7,310 nt of DNA. Source: JAKFWF01 sp041745515. Its GTDB lineage: Bacteria; Pseudomonadota; Alphaproteobacteria; Rhizobiales; Hyphomicrobiaceae. Of the stretch, positions 1 through 7,310 are shown one piece after another. The stretch covers positions 1 to 7,310 of the forward strand of contig JBGTIU010000074.1 of assembly GCA_041745515.1 (NCBI GenBank). Reading direction: 5' to 3'. Under the pieces are notes generated by a model. That model had not been told where the DNA came from. It did not search any database and was given only the letters and a program-made list of their open reading frames with translations. A program made the position numbers and the translations under genes. Position 1 is the stretch's first letter. Every line of letters begins with the position of its first letter.

Positions 1-1086
1 ATCATACCGACCCTGTTCGGCATCATGCTGATCACATTTGCCGTCGCCCAGTTCATGCCGGGCGGGCCGGTCGAGCAGGTTATCGCCAAGCTGTCCGGCA
101 ACGACGTATCGGCGACGAGCCGCATCAGCGGCGGTCAGGGCGACAACCTCGGCGGCACCGCGACGCAGCAGCCTGGATCGGCCGCCGGCAGCGACGGCGG
201 TTCGAAGTATCGTGGTGCGCAGGGGCTCGATCCGGAATTCCTCAAGGCACTGGAGAAGCAGTTCGGCCTCGACAAGCCCGCCCTCGAACGCTTCTGGATC
301 ATGATCAGCAACTACGCCCGCTTCGACTTCGGCAAGAGCTATTTCCGCGACGTCAGCGTGATCCAGCTGGTGCGAGAAAAGCTGCCGGTTTCGATCTCGC
401 TCGGTATCTGGATGACGCTGCTGACCTACCTGATCTCGATCCCGCTCGGTATCCGCAAGGCAGTGCGCGATGGAGAAAAGTTCGACACCTGGACCAGCGG
501 CGCGCTGGTCATCGGTTATGCCGTGCCTGGATTTCTGGTGGCCGTGTTCCTGCTCGTCGTCTTTGCCGGCGGGTCGTTCTTCCAGTGGTTTCCCTCACGG
601 GGCCTGACATCCGAGACGTGGAATACGCTTTCGGCGTGGGGCAAGGTCAAGGACTATGCCTGGCACCTGACGCTGCCGCTGATTGCGATGTCGCTTGGTG
701 CATTCACCACCAACGCCTTCCTGACCAAGAATTCGTTCCTCGACGAGATCCGCAAGCAGTACGTGATGACGGCACGCGCCAAGGGGCTGACCGAGCGTCA
801 GGTGCTCTATGGGCACGTGTTCCGCAACGCCATGCTGCTGGTGATCGCGAGCTTCCCGGCCGCTTTCATCCATGCGTTCTTTACCGGCTCGCTTCTGATC
901 GAGAATATCTTTTCGCTCGACGGTCTCGGGCTGCTCAGCTTCGAGAGCCTGATCAACCGCGATTACCCGGTGGTGTTCGCGACGCTGTTCATTTTTTCGC
1001 TGCTGGGGCTCGTCGTGAACCTTATCTCGGATTTCATCTACACGCTGGTCGATCCGCGCATCGACTTCGAAAGCCGGGAAGTGTAA
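1..1086 (+). CDS. yejB: Peptide ABC transporter permease YejB (5' partial)
   Basis: Inner-membrane permease of a YejABEF-type oligopeptide importer; it pairs with YejE and is driven by YejF. The reading frame is open from base 1 and starts mid-protein at I-I-P-T-L-F-G, which aligns near residue 12 of E. coli YejB (364 aa, recalled), so only about 11 codons are missing. The 361 visible residues include the end of the first membrane segment, a periplasmic Gly/Ser-rich stretch (about nt 100-215), then hydrophobic segments near nt 385-445, 505-570, 660-715, 835-905 and 970-1050. The cytoplasmic EAA loop that contacts the ATPase is near nt 742-825 (residues DEIRKQYV, then ARAKGL). The C-terminus VDPRIDFE is typical of the family. 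The ATG at nt 25 is internal, not the true start. The stop overlaps the yejE start (TAATG). The closest alternatives are DppB/OppB permeases, but the match to YejB is specific. Confidence 0.95.
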   Translation: MIPTLFGIMLITFAVAQFMPGGPVEQVIAKLSGNDVSATSRISGGQGDNLGGTATQQPGSAAGSDGGSKYRGAQGLDPEFLKALEKQFGLDKPALERFWIMISNYARFDFGKSYFRDVSVIQLVREKLPVSISLGIWMTLLTYLISIPLGIRKAVRDGEKFDTWTSGALVIGYAVPGFLVAVFLLVVFAGGSFFQWFPSRGLTSETWNTLSAWGKVKDYAWHLTLPLIAMSLGAFTTNAFLTKNSFLDEIRKQYVMTARAKGLTERQVLYGHVFRNAMLLVIASFPAAFIHAFFTGSLLIENIFSLDGLGLLSFESLINRDYPVVFATLFIFSLLGLVVNLISDFIYTLVDPRIDFESREV

Positions 1087-2273
1087 TGGACGCGCGCTCC
1101 GAGCCGTTACCTCCAGCGCCGCCCTTGGCCCGCGCGCAGCGCAGTCTGGCAGATCGCCTGACGCTTTCGCCGATCAACGAGCGGCGCTGGCAGAATTTCC
1201 GGGCCAACCGGCGCGGCTATTGGAGCCTGTGGCTGTTCCTCGGGTTCTTCGGCTTGAGCCTGTGCGCCAACCTGATTGCCAACGATCGGCCGATCATGGT
1301 CCGCTACAAGGGCGAACTGCTGCTGCCGATGCTGGTCGACTACCCTGAGCAGAAGTTCGGCGGCTTTCTCGCCATCACGGACTATCGCGATCCGGTGATC
1401 ATGGACGAGATCCAACAGAACGGCTGGCTGCTGTGGCCGCCTGTGCGCTACTCCTACGGCACGATCAACAAGGATTATCCGCGGATCAAGAGCTCGGAGG
1501 GGCGCTGCCTGGGATTTCCGGCGCCGCCGCCCTGGGCCAGCCGTGCCGAGCTGTGCGACGCGCCGCCCGAACAGATTGCACGGTTTCAGCTGCTCGGAAA
1601 CCGCAACTGGCTCGGCACCGACGATCAGGGTCGCGATGTCCTCGCCCGCATGATCTACGGCTTCCGGCTGTCGGTGTTGTTTGCCTTGATTCTGACGGTG
1701 CTATCCTCGATCATCGGCATTGTGGCGGGCGCGGTGCAAGGGTATTTCGGCGGCCGTGTCGACCTCGTGTTTCAGCGTGTGCTTGAGGTCTGGTCCTCGA
1801 TCCCCGAGCTTTACGTGCTGATCATCATCTCGGCGGTGCTGATCCCCGGCTTTTGGACGCTGCTGATTATCCTTCTGTGTTTCAACTGGGTGTCGCTGGT
1901 CGGCGTCGTGCGCGCCGAATTCCTGCGCGGACGCAACCTCGAGTACGTTACGGCTGCACGCGCCCTCGGGCTCTCGAACACGCGCATCATGTTCAAGCAC
2001 TTGCTTCCCAACGCAATGGTCGCGACGCTGACCTTTCTCCCCTTCAAGCTGTCGGGTGCGATCGGCGCGCTGACCGCGCTGGATTTTCTCGGCCTCGGAT
2101 TGCCGCCTGGCTCGGCATCGCTCGGCGAGCTGCTGGCCCAGGGCAAGGCTAATCTCCAGGCGCCATGGTTGGCGCTCACCGCGTTCTTTACCATCGCCAT
2201 CCTGCTCAGCCTCCTGATCTTCATCGGCGAAGCGATCCGCGACGCGCTCGACCCTCGCAAGACGTTCAGGTAG
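1086..2273 (+). CDS. yejE: Peptide ABC transporter permease YejE
   Basis: Second permease of the YejABEF importer, 395 aa. The start at 1086 was chosen because its ATG overlaps the yejB stop by one base (TAATG) and leads straight into a family-like N-terminus; the open frame extends upstream only as a shadow inside yejB. The conserved RRGYWSLW precedes the first membrane segment (about residues 46-65). A periplasmic domain follows, then NWLGTDDQGRD (174-184), which is characteristic of the DppC/OppC/YejE permeases. Further membrane segments fill 195-400, with the EAA loop at about 278-309 (ARALGL within it). It ends DALDPRKTFR. E. coli YejE is 341 aa as I recall it; the extra length here is a longer N-terminal tail rich in Pro and Ala (about 24 residues) and an insertion near 128-172 holding two cysteines (C141, C157) that could pair in the periplasm. 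The function call is firm; the disulfide is a guess. Confidence 0.95.
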   Translation: MDARSEPLPPAPPLARAQRSLADRLTLSPINERRWQNFRANRRGYWSLWLFLGFFGLSLCANLIANDRPIMVRYKGELLLPMLVDYPEQKFGGFLAITDYRDPVIMDEIQQNGWLLWPPVRYSYGTINKDYPRIKSSEGRCLGFPAPPPWASRAELCDAPPEQIARFQLLGNRNWLGTDDQGRDVLARMIYGFRLSVLFALILTVLSSIIGIVAGAVQGYFGGRVDLVFQRVLEVWSSIPELYVLIIISAVLIPGFWTLLIILLCFNWVSLVGVVRAEFLRGRNLEYVTAARALGLSNTRIMFKHLLPNAMVATLTFLPFKLSGAIGALTALDFLGLGLPPGSASLGELLAQGKANLQAPWLALTAFFTIAILLSLLIFIGEAIRDALDPRKTFR

Positions 2274-2283
2274 GCTCGAACCC

Positions 2284-2517
2284 ATGACCGAACAGAAGAA
2301 AATCATCACCGAGCACTTTCCCGTCGACCGGCTGCCGGAAGAGCTGCGGCGCGGCATCGAGAGCGGAAAGATGGTGCGCGTCGTCGTCGAGGCCGAGGTC
2401 GAAGGCGCGAAGCCGCCGCCGCTGCGCGAGTTTTGGGGGGTCGGCAAGGGCGCCTACCCGACACCCGCGGACGCGGTGGCCGAGATCAGGAAGCTTCGGG
2501 ACGAATCCGATCGATGA
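2284..2517 (+). CDS. Small antitoxin-like protein paired with a PIN toxin
   Basis: A 77-aa acidic/basic protein with no membrane segment or signal peptide. I do not recognise a named family. The N-terminal half contains FPVDRLPEELRRGIESG followed by a beta-like MVRVVVEAEVE, and the C-terminal part contains AVAEIRKLRDESDR. This layout, a short DNA-binding-like N-terminus and a charged helical tail, resembles VapB/Phd-type antitoxins whose tail wraps the partner toxin. It starts 10 bases after the yejE stop, with an AGGTAGG-like ribosome site (2268-2274) overlapping that stop. Its own stop overlaps the start of the PIN gene (ATGA, 2514-2517), the usual order and spacing for an antitoxin-toxin pair. 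Two lines inside it (2341-2460) are about 72% G+C by hand count, much higher than the PIN gene. The role as antitoxin is inferred from context and layout; an unrelated small regulator cannot be excluded. Confidence 0.72.
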   Translation: MTEQKKIITEHFPVDRLPEELRRGIESGKMVRVVVEAEVEGAKPPPLREFWGVGKGAYPTPADAVAEIRKLRDESDR

Positions 2518-2956
2518 TAGCGCCTGCGGCTCCGTCGATTTATCTCGACGCAAACATCCTGATTTACTTGGTCGAGGGCTATGCCGAGCAGAAGGCAGCG
2601 CTTGGATGCCTCTTGGACGTTTTTGAGAACGGTCGGGTGAATTTCGTGACCAGCGAACTATCGCTCGCCGAAGTTCTGGTCCAGCCCCTCAGACAGAACC
2701 GACCCGATCTCATTCAACGCTACGAGCAATTGTTGGCACCCGGTTCCGGCATTGCAGTGGCCGCGATTGATTTCACCACGCTTCGCCGCAGCGCGGAATA
2801 TCGCGCCGCCAACGGCGGCAGCTTGCTGGATGCGATTCATGTTGCAACAGCGGCCTCGAGTGATTGCTCTATTTTTCTGTCCGAGGATGCGCGCATCAAA
2901 GTCATAGAGCCGATCAAGCACTTCTCGTTGTCGGACTTTGTTGAGCGGTTCGGCCC

Positions 2957-2960
<4 letters not shown>
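2514..2960 (+). CDS. PIN-domain ribonuclease, VapC-like toxin
   Basis: A 148-aa PIN-domain protein. VapC-type toxins of this family are Mg2+-dependent endoribonucleases that cut tRNA, rRNA or mRNA and slow growth when not held by an antitoxin. The acidic active-site residues are visible: D12 in YLDANILIY, E48/E53 in SELSLAEVL, D106 in LLDAIHVATA, and a fourth acidic position at E124/D125 (FLSED). Nothing essential looks missing, so it is probably catalytically competent. The start at 2514 overlaps the upstream small gene by 4 bases (ATGA), and its stop overlaps the yejF start by 4 bases; both suggest translational coupling. The frame stays open upstream to 2433, but that part overlaps the antitoxin gene and lacks PIN homology. 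G+C is about 56% (236 of 420 bases, 2521-2940), clearly below its neighbours, which hints at later acquisition. The target RNA cannot be read from sequence. Confidence 0.9.
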
Positions 2961-4600
<1,640 letters not shown>

Positions 4601-4632
4601 TGGATGCATTGCCATGCACACAATTTTCTTCT

Positions 4633-4775
4633 CCTCCCCCCTTGAGGGGGAGGAAGACGCGGCTCGTTTTTTGCGCTTCGCAAAAACTGATGGCCGCGTC
4701 AGGTGGGGGGTACCCTGCCGCGCAATCTTCGCCGCCAACACCTCCCACCCCGGCCCTCCCCCTCAAGGGGGGAGG
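4633..4775. repeat. Nested inverted-repeat intergenic element
   Basis: Two 21-base copies, at 4633-4653 and 4755-4775, are exact reverse complements of each other, and each is itself a near-palindrome (CCTCCCCC / GGGGGAGG around TTGA or TCAA). Between them lie further pairs: GACGCGGC at 4656-4663 with GCCGCGTC at 4693-4700, enclosing TTTTTGCG / CGCAAAAA (4668-4675 with 4679-4686, 3-base loop). The whole could fold as one long nested structure or as separate hairpins. It fills most of the 258-base gap between yejF and ghrA. C-rich/G-rich palindromes of this sort are common intergenic repeats in rhizobial genomes (general knowledge; no copy search was made). It may end or stabilise the yej transcript, but there is no classical hairpin followed by a T-run on the + strand. 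Open frames through it are artefacts. Confidence 0.85.
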
Positions 4776-4844
4776 GAGGGAAAAGCGGGAGAGAGGCTGG
4801 AACGTTACCGCCTTGGGGTGTGACGAGTTTCAAGTTTGTGTGTG

Positions 4845-4853
4845 AGAAGGAAG
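4845..4853 (+). promoter_or_regulatory. Ribosome binding site fixing the ghrA start
   Basis: AGAAGGAAG with core AAGGA at 4847-4851, seven bases before the ATG at 4859. It decides the start: the open frame runs upstream to an ATG at 4703, but that would put 52 residues encoded by the repeat element in front of the protein. Confidence 0.8.
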
Positions 4854-4858
4854 TCGAA

Positions 4859-5797
4859 ATGACCCTGCTGATCATCGGCTCATCACGTGCTCAGACTTTT
4901 GCCGACGCAACGCGTGAAGCCGATCCCGATATCGATCTGCGCGTGTGGCCCGATGCCGGCCGGTTGGGAGATATCAAGTATGCGCTCGCCTGGGGTCCGC
5001 CGCCCGGAGCGCTTGCGACGCTGCCGAACCTGGAGCTGATCGTGTCCGTCGGCGCCGGCGTCGATCACTTGCTTGGCGATCCGACGCTGCCGCAGCTCCC
5101 GGTCGCCCGTTTCGTCGACGCCGACCTGACCGGCCGCATGGTGTCCTACGTGGCTGCCAACGTGCTCTATCATCACCGCCGCATGATCGAATTGCGCGAG
5201 CAGCAGGCGAGCCATGCCTGGGCCTATCTACCCGAGCCCGCGGCGCACGAACTCACCGTCGGTATCATGGGGCTCGGCGTGCTCGGGGCCGCCTGCGCCA
5301 AGGCGCTGGCAGCGCTCGGCTACAAGCTCGTCGGCTGGACGCGGAGCCCGAGGCAGATCGATGGCGTTGCGTCTTTCAGCGGCACCAACGGCCTCGACGC
5401 GTTTCTCGGCTCGACCGACATCCTCGTCGTGCTGTTGCCGCTGACGCCCGATACGCGCCGCCTCATCAATCGACCGCTACTCGCCAAGTTGGGAAAACCT
5501 GCCGTGCTGCCGGGGCCGGTGCTGATCAATGCCGGGCGCGGCGGCCTTCAGGTCGAGGACGATATCATTGCCAGCCTCGACGCGGGCGAACTCTACGCCG
5601 CCTCACTCGACGTGTTCAACACCGAGCCGCTGCCCACTACGAGCCCGATCTGGACGCACCCGCGTATTCTGCTCACCCCGCACATCGCCGCCGAAAGCGA
5701 TCCGCGCGCGATCGGCCGCTACGTCGTCCGCCAGATCGCCAATCATCGCGTCGGCCGCCCGCTGGATAACCTAGTCGAGCGCGGCAGAGGGTATTGA
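4859..5797 (+). CDS. ghrA: Glyoxylate/hydroxypyruvate reductase, GhrA type
   Basis: A 312-aa cytosolic D-isomer-specific 2-hydroxyacid dehydrogenase, the same length as E. coli GhrA as I recall it. The family reduces glyoxylate to glycolate and hydroxypyruvate to glycerate, usually with NADPH. The substrate domain carries SVGAGVDHLL (63-72). The cofactor domain has the dinucleotide-binding GLGVLG (138-143), and the strand after it ends GWTRSP, where an Arg/Ser pair rather than an acidic residue favours NADP(H). The catalytic set is complete: R227 in NAGRGG, E256 in FNTEPLP and H275 in TPHIAA. The start is set by a good ribosome site. The gene has its own upstream gap after yejF and converges on ubiG 79 bases downstream; I see no clear terminator in that gap. 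It is probably transcribed apart from the transporter operon. Exact substrate preference within the family is uncertain. Confidence 0.92.
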   Translation: MTLLIIGSSRAQTFADATREADPDIDLRVWPDAGRLGDIKYALAWGPPPGALATLPNLELIVSVGAGVDHLLGDPTLPQLPVARFVDADLTGRMVSYVAANVLYHHRRMIELREQQASHAWAYLPEPAAHELTVGIMGLGVLGAACAKALAALGYKLVGWTRSPRQIDGVASFSGTNGLDAFLGSTDILVVLLPLTPDTRRLINRPLLAKLGKPAVLPGPVLINAGRGGLQVEDDIIASLDAGELYAASLDVFNTEPLPTTSPIWTHPRILLTPHIAAESDPRAIGRYVVRQIANHRVGRPLDNLVERGRGY

Positions 5798-5876
5798 GGT
5801 ATTGGCGCCGACAGACTCATGCGGCAAAAGTCAACCAGACAATCTGCGAAAAAACGGGAAGGCAGGTTGGGAGCGC

Positions 5877-6629
5877 TTAAGGCTTGGCCGCGGCACAGAT
5901 GTAGTTCACGTCGGTGTCGCCACCAAGCGACCAGCGGTCGCTGAGCGGGTTGTAGACGAGCCCTTCAAATGCGGGGGGACCAAGACCCGCCGAGGTCAGG
6001 TACCGGCTCATTTCGTCAGGCGAAACAAATCGCTCCCACTGATGCGTGCCCACCGGCAGCCAGCGCAGGATGTACTCAGCGCCGATGATCGCCAGCGCGT
6101 ACGCCTTGATTGTTCGGTTGATCGTCGACATGCAGAGCATGCCGCCAGGTCGCACGAGGCTCGCACAGACGGCGGCAAAAGTGGCAGGGTCAGGAACATG
6201 TTCGATCACCTCCAGGCAGACCACGCAATCGAACGTGCGCCCCTGCGCCGCCAGAACCTCGGCGCGGATCGCCCGATAGTCGATCTCGAGGCCCATTTCG
6301 GCGGCGTGGCCGCGCGCGGCGCCGATGTTGTCATCCGTCGGCTCGATGCCGGTGACGGATGCGCCGAGCCGCGCGAGCGGCTCCGAGATCAATCCACCGC
6401 CGCAGCCGATATCGAGCATGGCAAGTCCGGCGAACGGTTTCATGCCGCGGGCGCTCAAGCCGAAATGCCGGGTCGCGGCTTGCCTGATGAAGCCAAGCCG
6501 CGCCGCGCCGATCTGGTGCAAAGCACGGAACTTTCCGGTTGGGTTCCACCAGTCTTCTGCGAGCTTGGCAAAGCGGGCAATCTCGGCCTCGTCGAGCGTT
6601 GATCCGGCTTGAACAGGTGATGACGACAT
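5877..6629 (-). CDS. ubiG: Ubiquinone biosynthesis O-methyltransferase UbiG
   Basis: A 250-aa SAM-dependent methyltransferase that carries out both O-methylation steps of ubiquinone synthesis, in the cytosol or at the inner-membrane face. The N-terminus has the family pattern FAKLAEDWWNPTGKFRALHQ (20-39). The SAM-binding motif I is LDIGCGGG (72-79), followed by the acidic residue E96 at the end of strand 2 (many homologues have Asp there). EVIEHV (139-144) is the UbiG signature; in E. coli the equivalent Glu-x-x-Glu-His residues have been reported to bind a metal. The later CMSTINRT and the C-terminal WSLGGDTDVNYI region also fit. E. coli UbiG is about 240 aa, so length is normal. The start at 6629 has GAGG (6634-6637 on the opposite strand) four bases ahead. 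It is divergent from lysC across 298 bases, an arrangement I recall from Bradyrhizobium relatives. Confidence 0.96.
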   Translation of the reverse strand: MSSSPVQAGSTLDEAEIARFAKLAEDWWNPTGKFRALHQIGAARLGFIRQAATRHFGLSARGMKPFAGLAMLDIGCGGGLISEPLARLGASVTGIEPTDDNIGAARGHAAEMGLEIDYRAIRAEVLAAQGRTFDCVVCLEVIEHVPDPATFAAVCASLVRPGGMLCMSTINRTIKAYALAIIGAEYILRWLPVGTHQWERFVSPDEMSRYLTSAGLGPPAFEGLVYNPLSDRWSLGGDTDVNYICAAAKP

Positions 6630-6689
6630 CGTGCCTCGATAGCGCTGACGCCAGCGTGTTGCGGGACCGGCATGATCCCGTTATGAGTA

Positions 6690-6750
6690 CCGGAAGATCA
6701 AGGTAAATCCGACGGTTTGGAGCCGGATCAGGGCGGTTTGATCCTTCCGG
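6690..6750. repeat. Inverted repeat in the ubiG-lysC gap
   Basis: CCGGAAGATCAA (6690-6701) pairs with TTGATCCTTCCGG (6738-6750), leaving one base bulged. An alternative shorter pairing, GGATCA (6725-6730) with TGATCC (6739-6744), uses part of the same arm. The arms sit 37 bases apart between two divergent promoters, so the site could be an operator, a transcript stem or another repeat family; nothing in the sequence decides among these. Confidence 0.55.
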
Positions 6751-6770
6751 ACCGGCCACAACACAAAAAC

Positions 6771-6868
6771 TGTCATCCCGGCATTTATTGCCGGGACCCA
6801 TCGCGCGGCAAGCCGAGATGCCGGAGTTTGCAGCTCGATGGGTCCCGGGGACAAGCCCCGGGATGACA
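6771..6868. repeat. 98-bp near-palindromic intergenic repeat
   Basis: The ends are perfect inverted copies: TGTCATCCCGG (6771-6781) and CCGGGATGACA (6858-6868). An inner pair follows, GGGACCCATCG (6793-6803) with CGATGGGTCCC (6836-6846). Each end also holds its own hairpin: CCCGGCA/TGCCGGG around TTTAT (6777-6795) and CCCGGGG/CCCCGGG around ACAAG (6844-6862). A folded transcript would be a cruciform-like, multi-branch structure. I recall GTCATCCCGG-type palindromes as widespread intergenic repeats in alphaproteobacteria, but copy number here is not testable from one window. It lies 59 bases before the lysC start. No transposase or target duplication is apparent. Confidence 0.88.
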
Positions 6869-6883
6869 CCTGGGGCATTGGGT

Positions 6884-6900
6884 AAGGCGGAGATCGCCTT
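6884..6900 (+). promoter_or_regulatory. Small hairpin in the lysC leader
   Basis: AAGGCG (6884-6889) pairs with CGCCTT (6895-6900) around GAGAT, ending 27 bases before the lysC ATG. There is no T-run after it, so it is not an intrinsic terminator. It may be chance in GC-rich DNA. Confidence 0.35.
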
Positions 6901-6927
6901 GCAAGAGACGAGGCGGCGGATAGGCCA

Positions 6928-7310
6928 ATGGCTGTCGTGGTGATGAAATTCGGCGGCACGTCTGTCGCCAGTGTCGAACGCATCCGCAACGTGGGCCTGC
7001 ACGTCAAGCGCGAGGTCGACGCTGGCAATCAGGTCGCGGTCATCGTCTCGGCCATGACCGGCGTCACCAACCAGCTGGTGGCCTGGGTGCGGGAAGCGTC
7101 CGTGCTGCACGATGCGCGCGAATATGACGCTGTCGTCGCGTCCGGCGAGATGGTGACGGCGGGGCTGCTCGCCATCGTGCTGCAGTCGATCGGCATCCAG
7201 GCGCGCTCCTGGCAGGGCTGGCAGGTGCCGGTGATCACCGACAAGGCGCATGGCGCGGCCCGCATTCTGGATATCGACGGGGCCGAGCTGCGCAAGCGGC
7301 TGGCCGGCGG
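6928..7310 (+). CDS. lysC: Aspartate kinase LysC (3' partial)
   Basis: N-terminal 127 residues of aspartokinase, which phosphorylates L-aspartate as the first step toward lysine, threonine, methionine and diaminopimelate. The frame is open to the window end; the family is usually a little over 400 aa, so about two thirds, including the regulatory ACT domains, is outside. The kinase signature KFGGTSV is at 7-13, and SAMTGVTNQLV and VVASGEMVTAGLLA are conserved substrate/nucleotide-site segments. The start at 6928 gives the usual few residues before KFGGTSV; a second ATG at 6943 (M6) would leave no room before the first strand. There is no strong ribosome site: GAGG at 6910-6913 is 14 bases away and GGA at 6918-6920 is closer. 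Regulation by ACT-domain feedback is expected from the family, not seen here. Confidence 0.95.
   Translation, partial: MAVVVMKFGGTSVASVERIRNVGLHVKREVDAGNQVAVIVSAMTGVTNQLVAWVREASVLHDAREYDAVVASGEMVTAGLLAIVLQSIGIQARSWQGWQVPVITDKAHGAARILDIDGAELRKRLAG

Larger units (their letters stand above)
6630..6927. other. Divergent ubiG-lysC intergenic region
   Basis: No convincing gene in these 298 bases; open frames across it on the - strand are repeat translations. It must hold the promoters for ubiG (leftward) and lysC (rightward), but I could not identify a convincing -35/-10 pair for either. About half is structured repeat (see the three repeat/hairpin entries). A small palindrome CGGGA...TCCCG (6662-6666 with 6676-6680) lies on the ubiG side. 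Confidence 0.7.

Noticed and set aside
1701..2447. 248-aa open frame on the - strand across yejE and the antitoxin-like gene
   Set aside because: Runs opposite clear coding sequence and has a low-complexity, charge-rich composition typical of a shadow frame.
4605..4630. Possible terminator after yejF (TGCAT/ATGCA stem followed by TTTT)
   Set aside because: The stem is only five A/T-rich pairs and the T-run is short and offset; too weak to call an intrinsic terminator.
4633..4775. Repeat region considered as a CRISPR remnant or insertion sequence
   Set aside because: Only two copies in inverted rather than direct orientation, no spacer pattern, no cas or transposase gene.
4703..4858. Upstream extension of the ghrA frame (52 extra residues from an ATG at 4703)
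   Set aside because: It translates the inverted-repeat element, has no homology to the reductase family, and the ATG at 4859 has a good ribosome site and gives the normal 312-aa length.
5802..6602. 266-aa + strand open frame opposite ubiG
   Set aside because: The - strand frame is an unmistakable UbiG with all motifs; the + frame is its shadow.
6659..6686. Possible lysC-direction promoter (TTGCGG, 16 bases, TTATGA)
   Set aside because: Poor match to a sigma-70-type consensus and far upstream of lysC behind two repeats; not distinguishable from chance.
6331..7251. 306-aa - strand open frame spanning ubiG, the intergenic repeats and lysC
   Set aside because: Crosses two real genes in wrong frames and reads through the palindromic element; no recognisable domain.

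Overview
The window is high-GC DNA (roughly 62-68% G+C in the core genes where I counted by hand) with an alphaproteobacterial gene set, most like Bradyrhizobium, Rhodopseudomonas or relatives in the Hyphomicrobiales. The genus is an inference from protein resemblance and from the ubiG/lysC divergent pair; no database search was possible.

Layout. Positions 1-4600 on the + strand hold a tightly packed operon for a Yej-type (YejABEF) peptide ABC importer: yejB (permease, missing only about its first eleven codons at the window edge), yejE (permease) and yejF (double ATPase). A two-gene cassette lies between yejE and yejF: a 77-aa antitoxin-like protein and a 148-aa PIN-domain protein of the VapC type. 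It is joined to yejF by an ATGA overlap, so toxin-like and transporter ATPase genes appear translationally coupled. The substrate-binding gene yejA is not in the window and may lie upstream.

After yejF, 4601-4858 is non-coding and carries a nested inverted-repeat element of about 143 bp. Next comes a complete gene for a GhrA-like glyoxylate/hydroxypyruvate reductase (4859-5797, +). It converges on ubiG (5877-6629, -), the ubiquinone O-methyltransferase. A 298-bp divergent region (6630-6927) separates ubiG from the 5' part of lysC (aspartate kinase, 6928 to the window end, +). This region carries a 98-bp near-palindromic element with a hairpin at each end, a smaller inverted repeat and a small leader hairpin.

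How the genes fit together. YejB and YejE form the membrane channel and YejF powers it. Such systems import short peptides and peptide antibiotics, and in rhizobia and brucellae have been linked to survival against host antimicrobial peptides. GhrA, UbiG and LysC are separate housekeeping functions (2-keto acid reduction, quinone synthesis, aspartate-family amino acids). The most unusual point is the PIN toxin-antitoxin-like pair inside the importer operon; the two structured intergenic repeats are the next most interesting. I saw no tRNA, rRNA, CRISPR array or insertion sequence.
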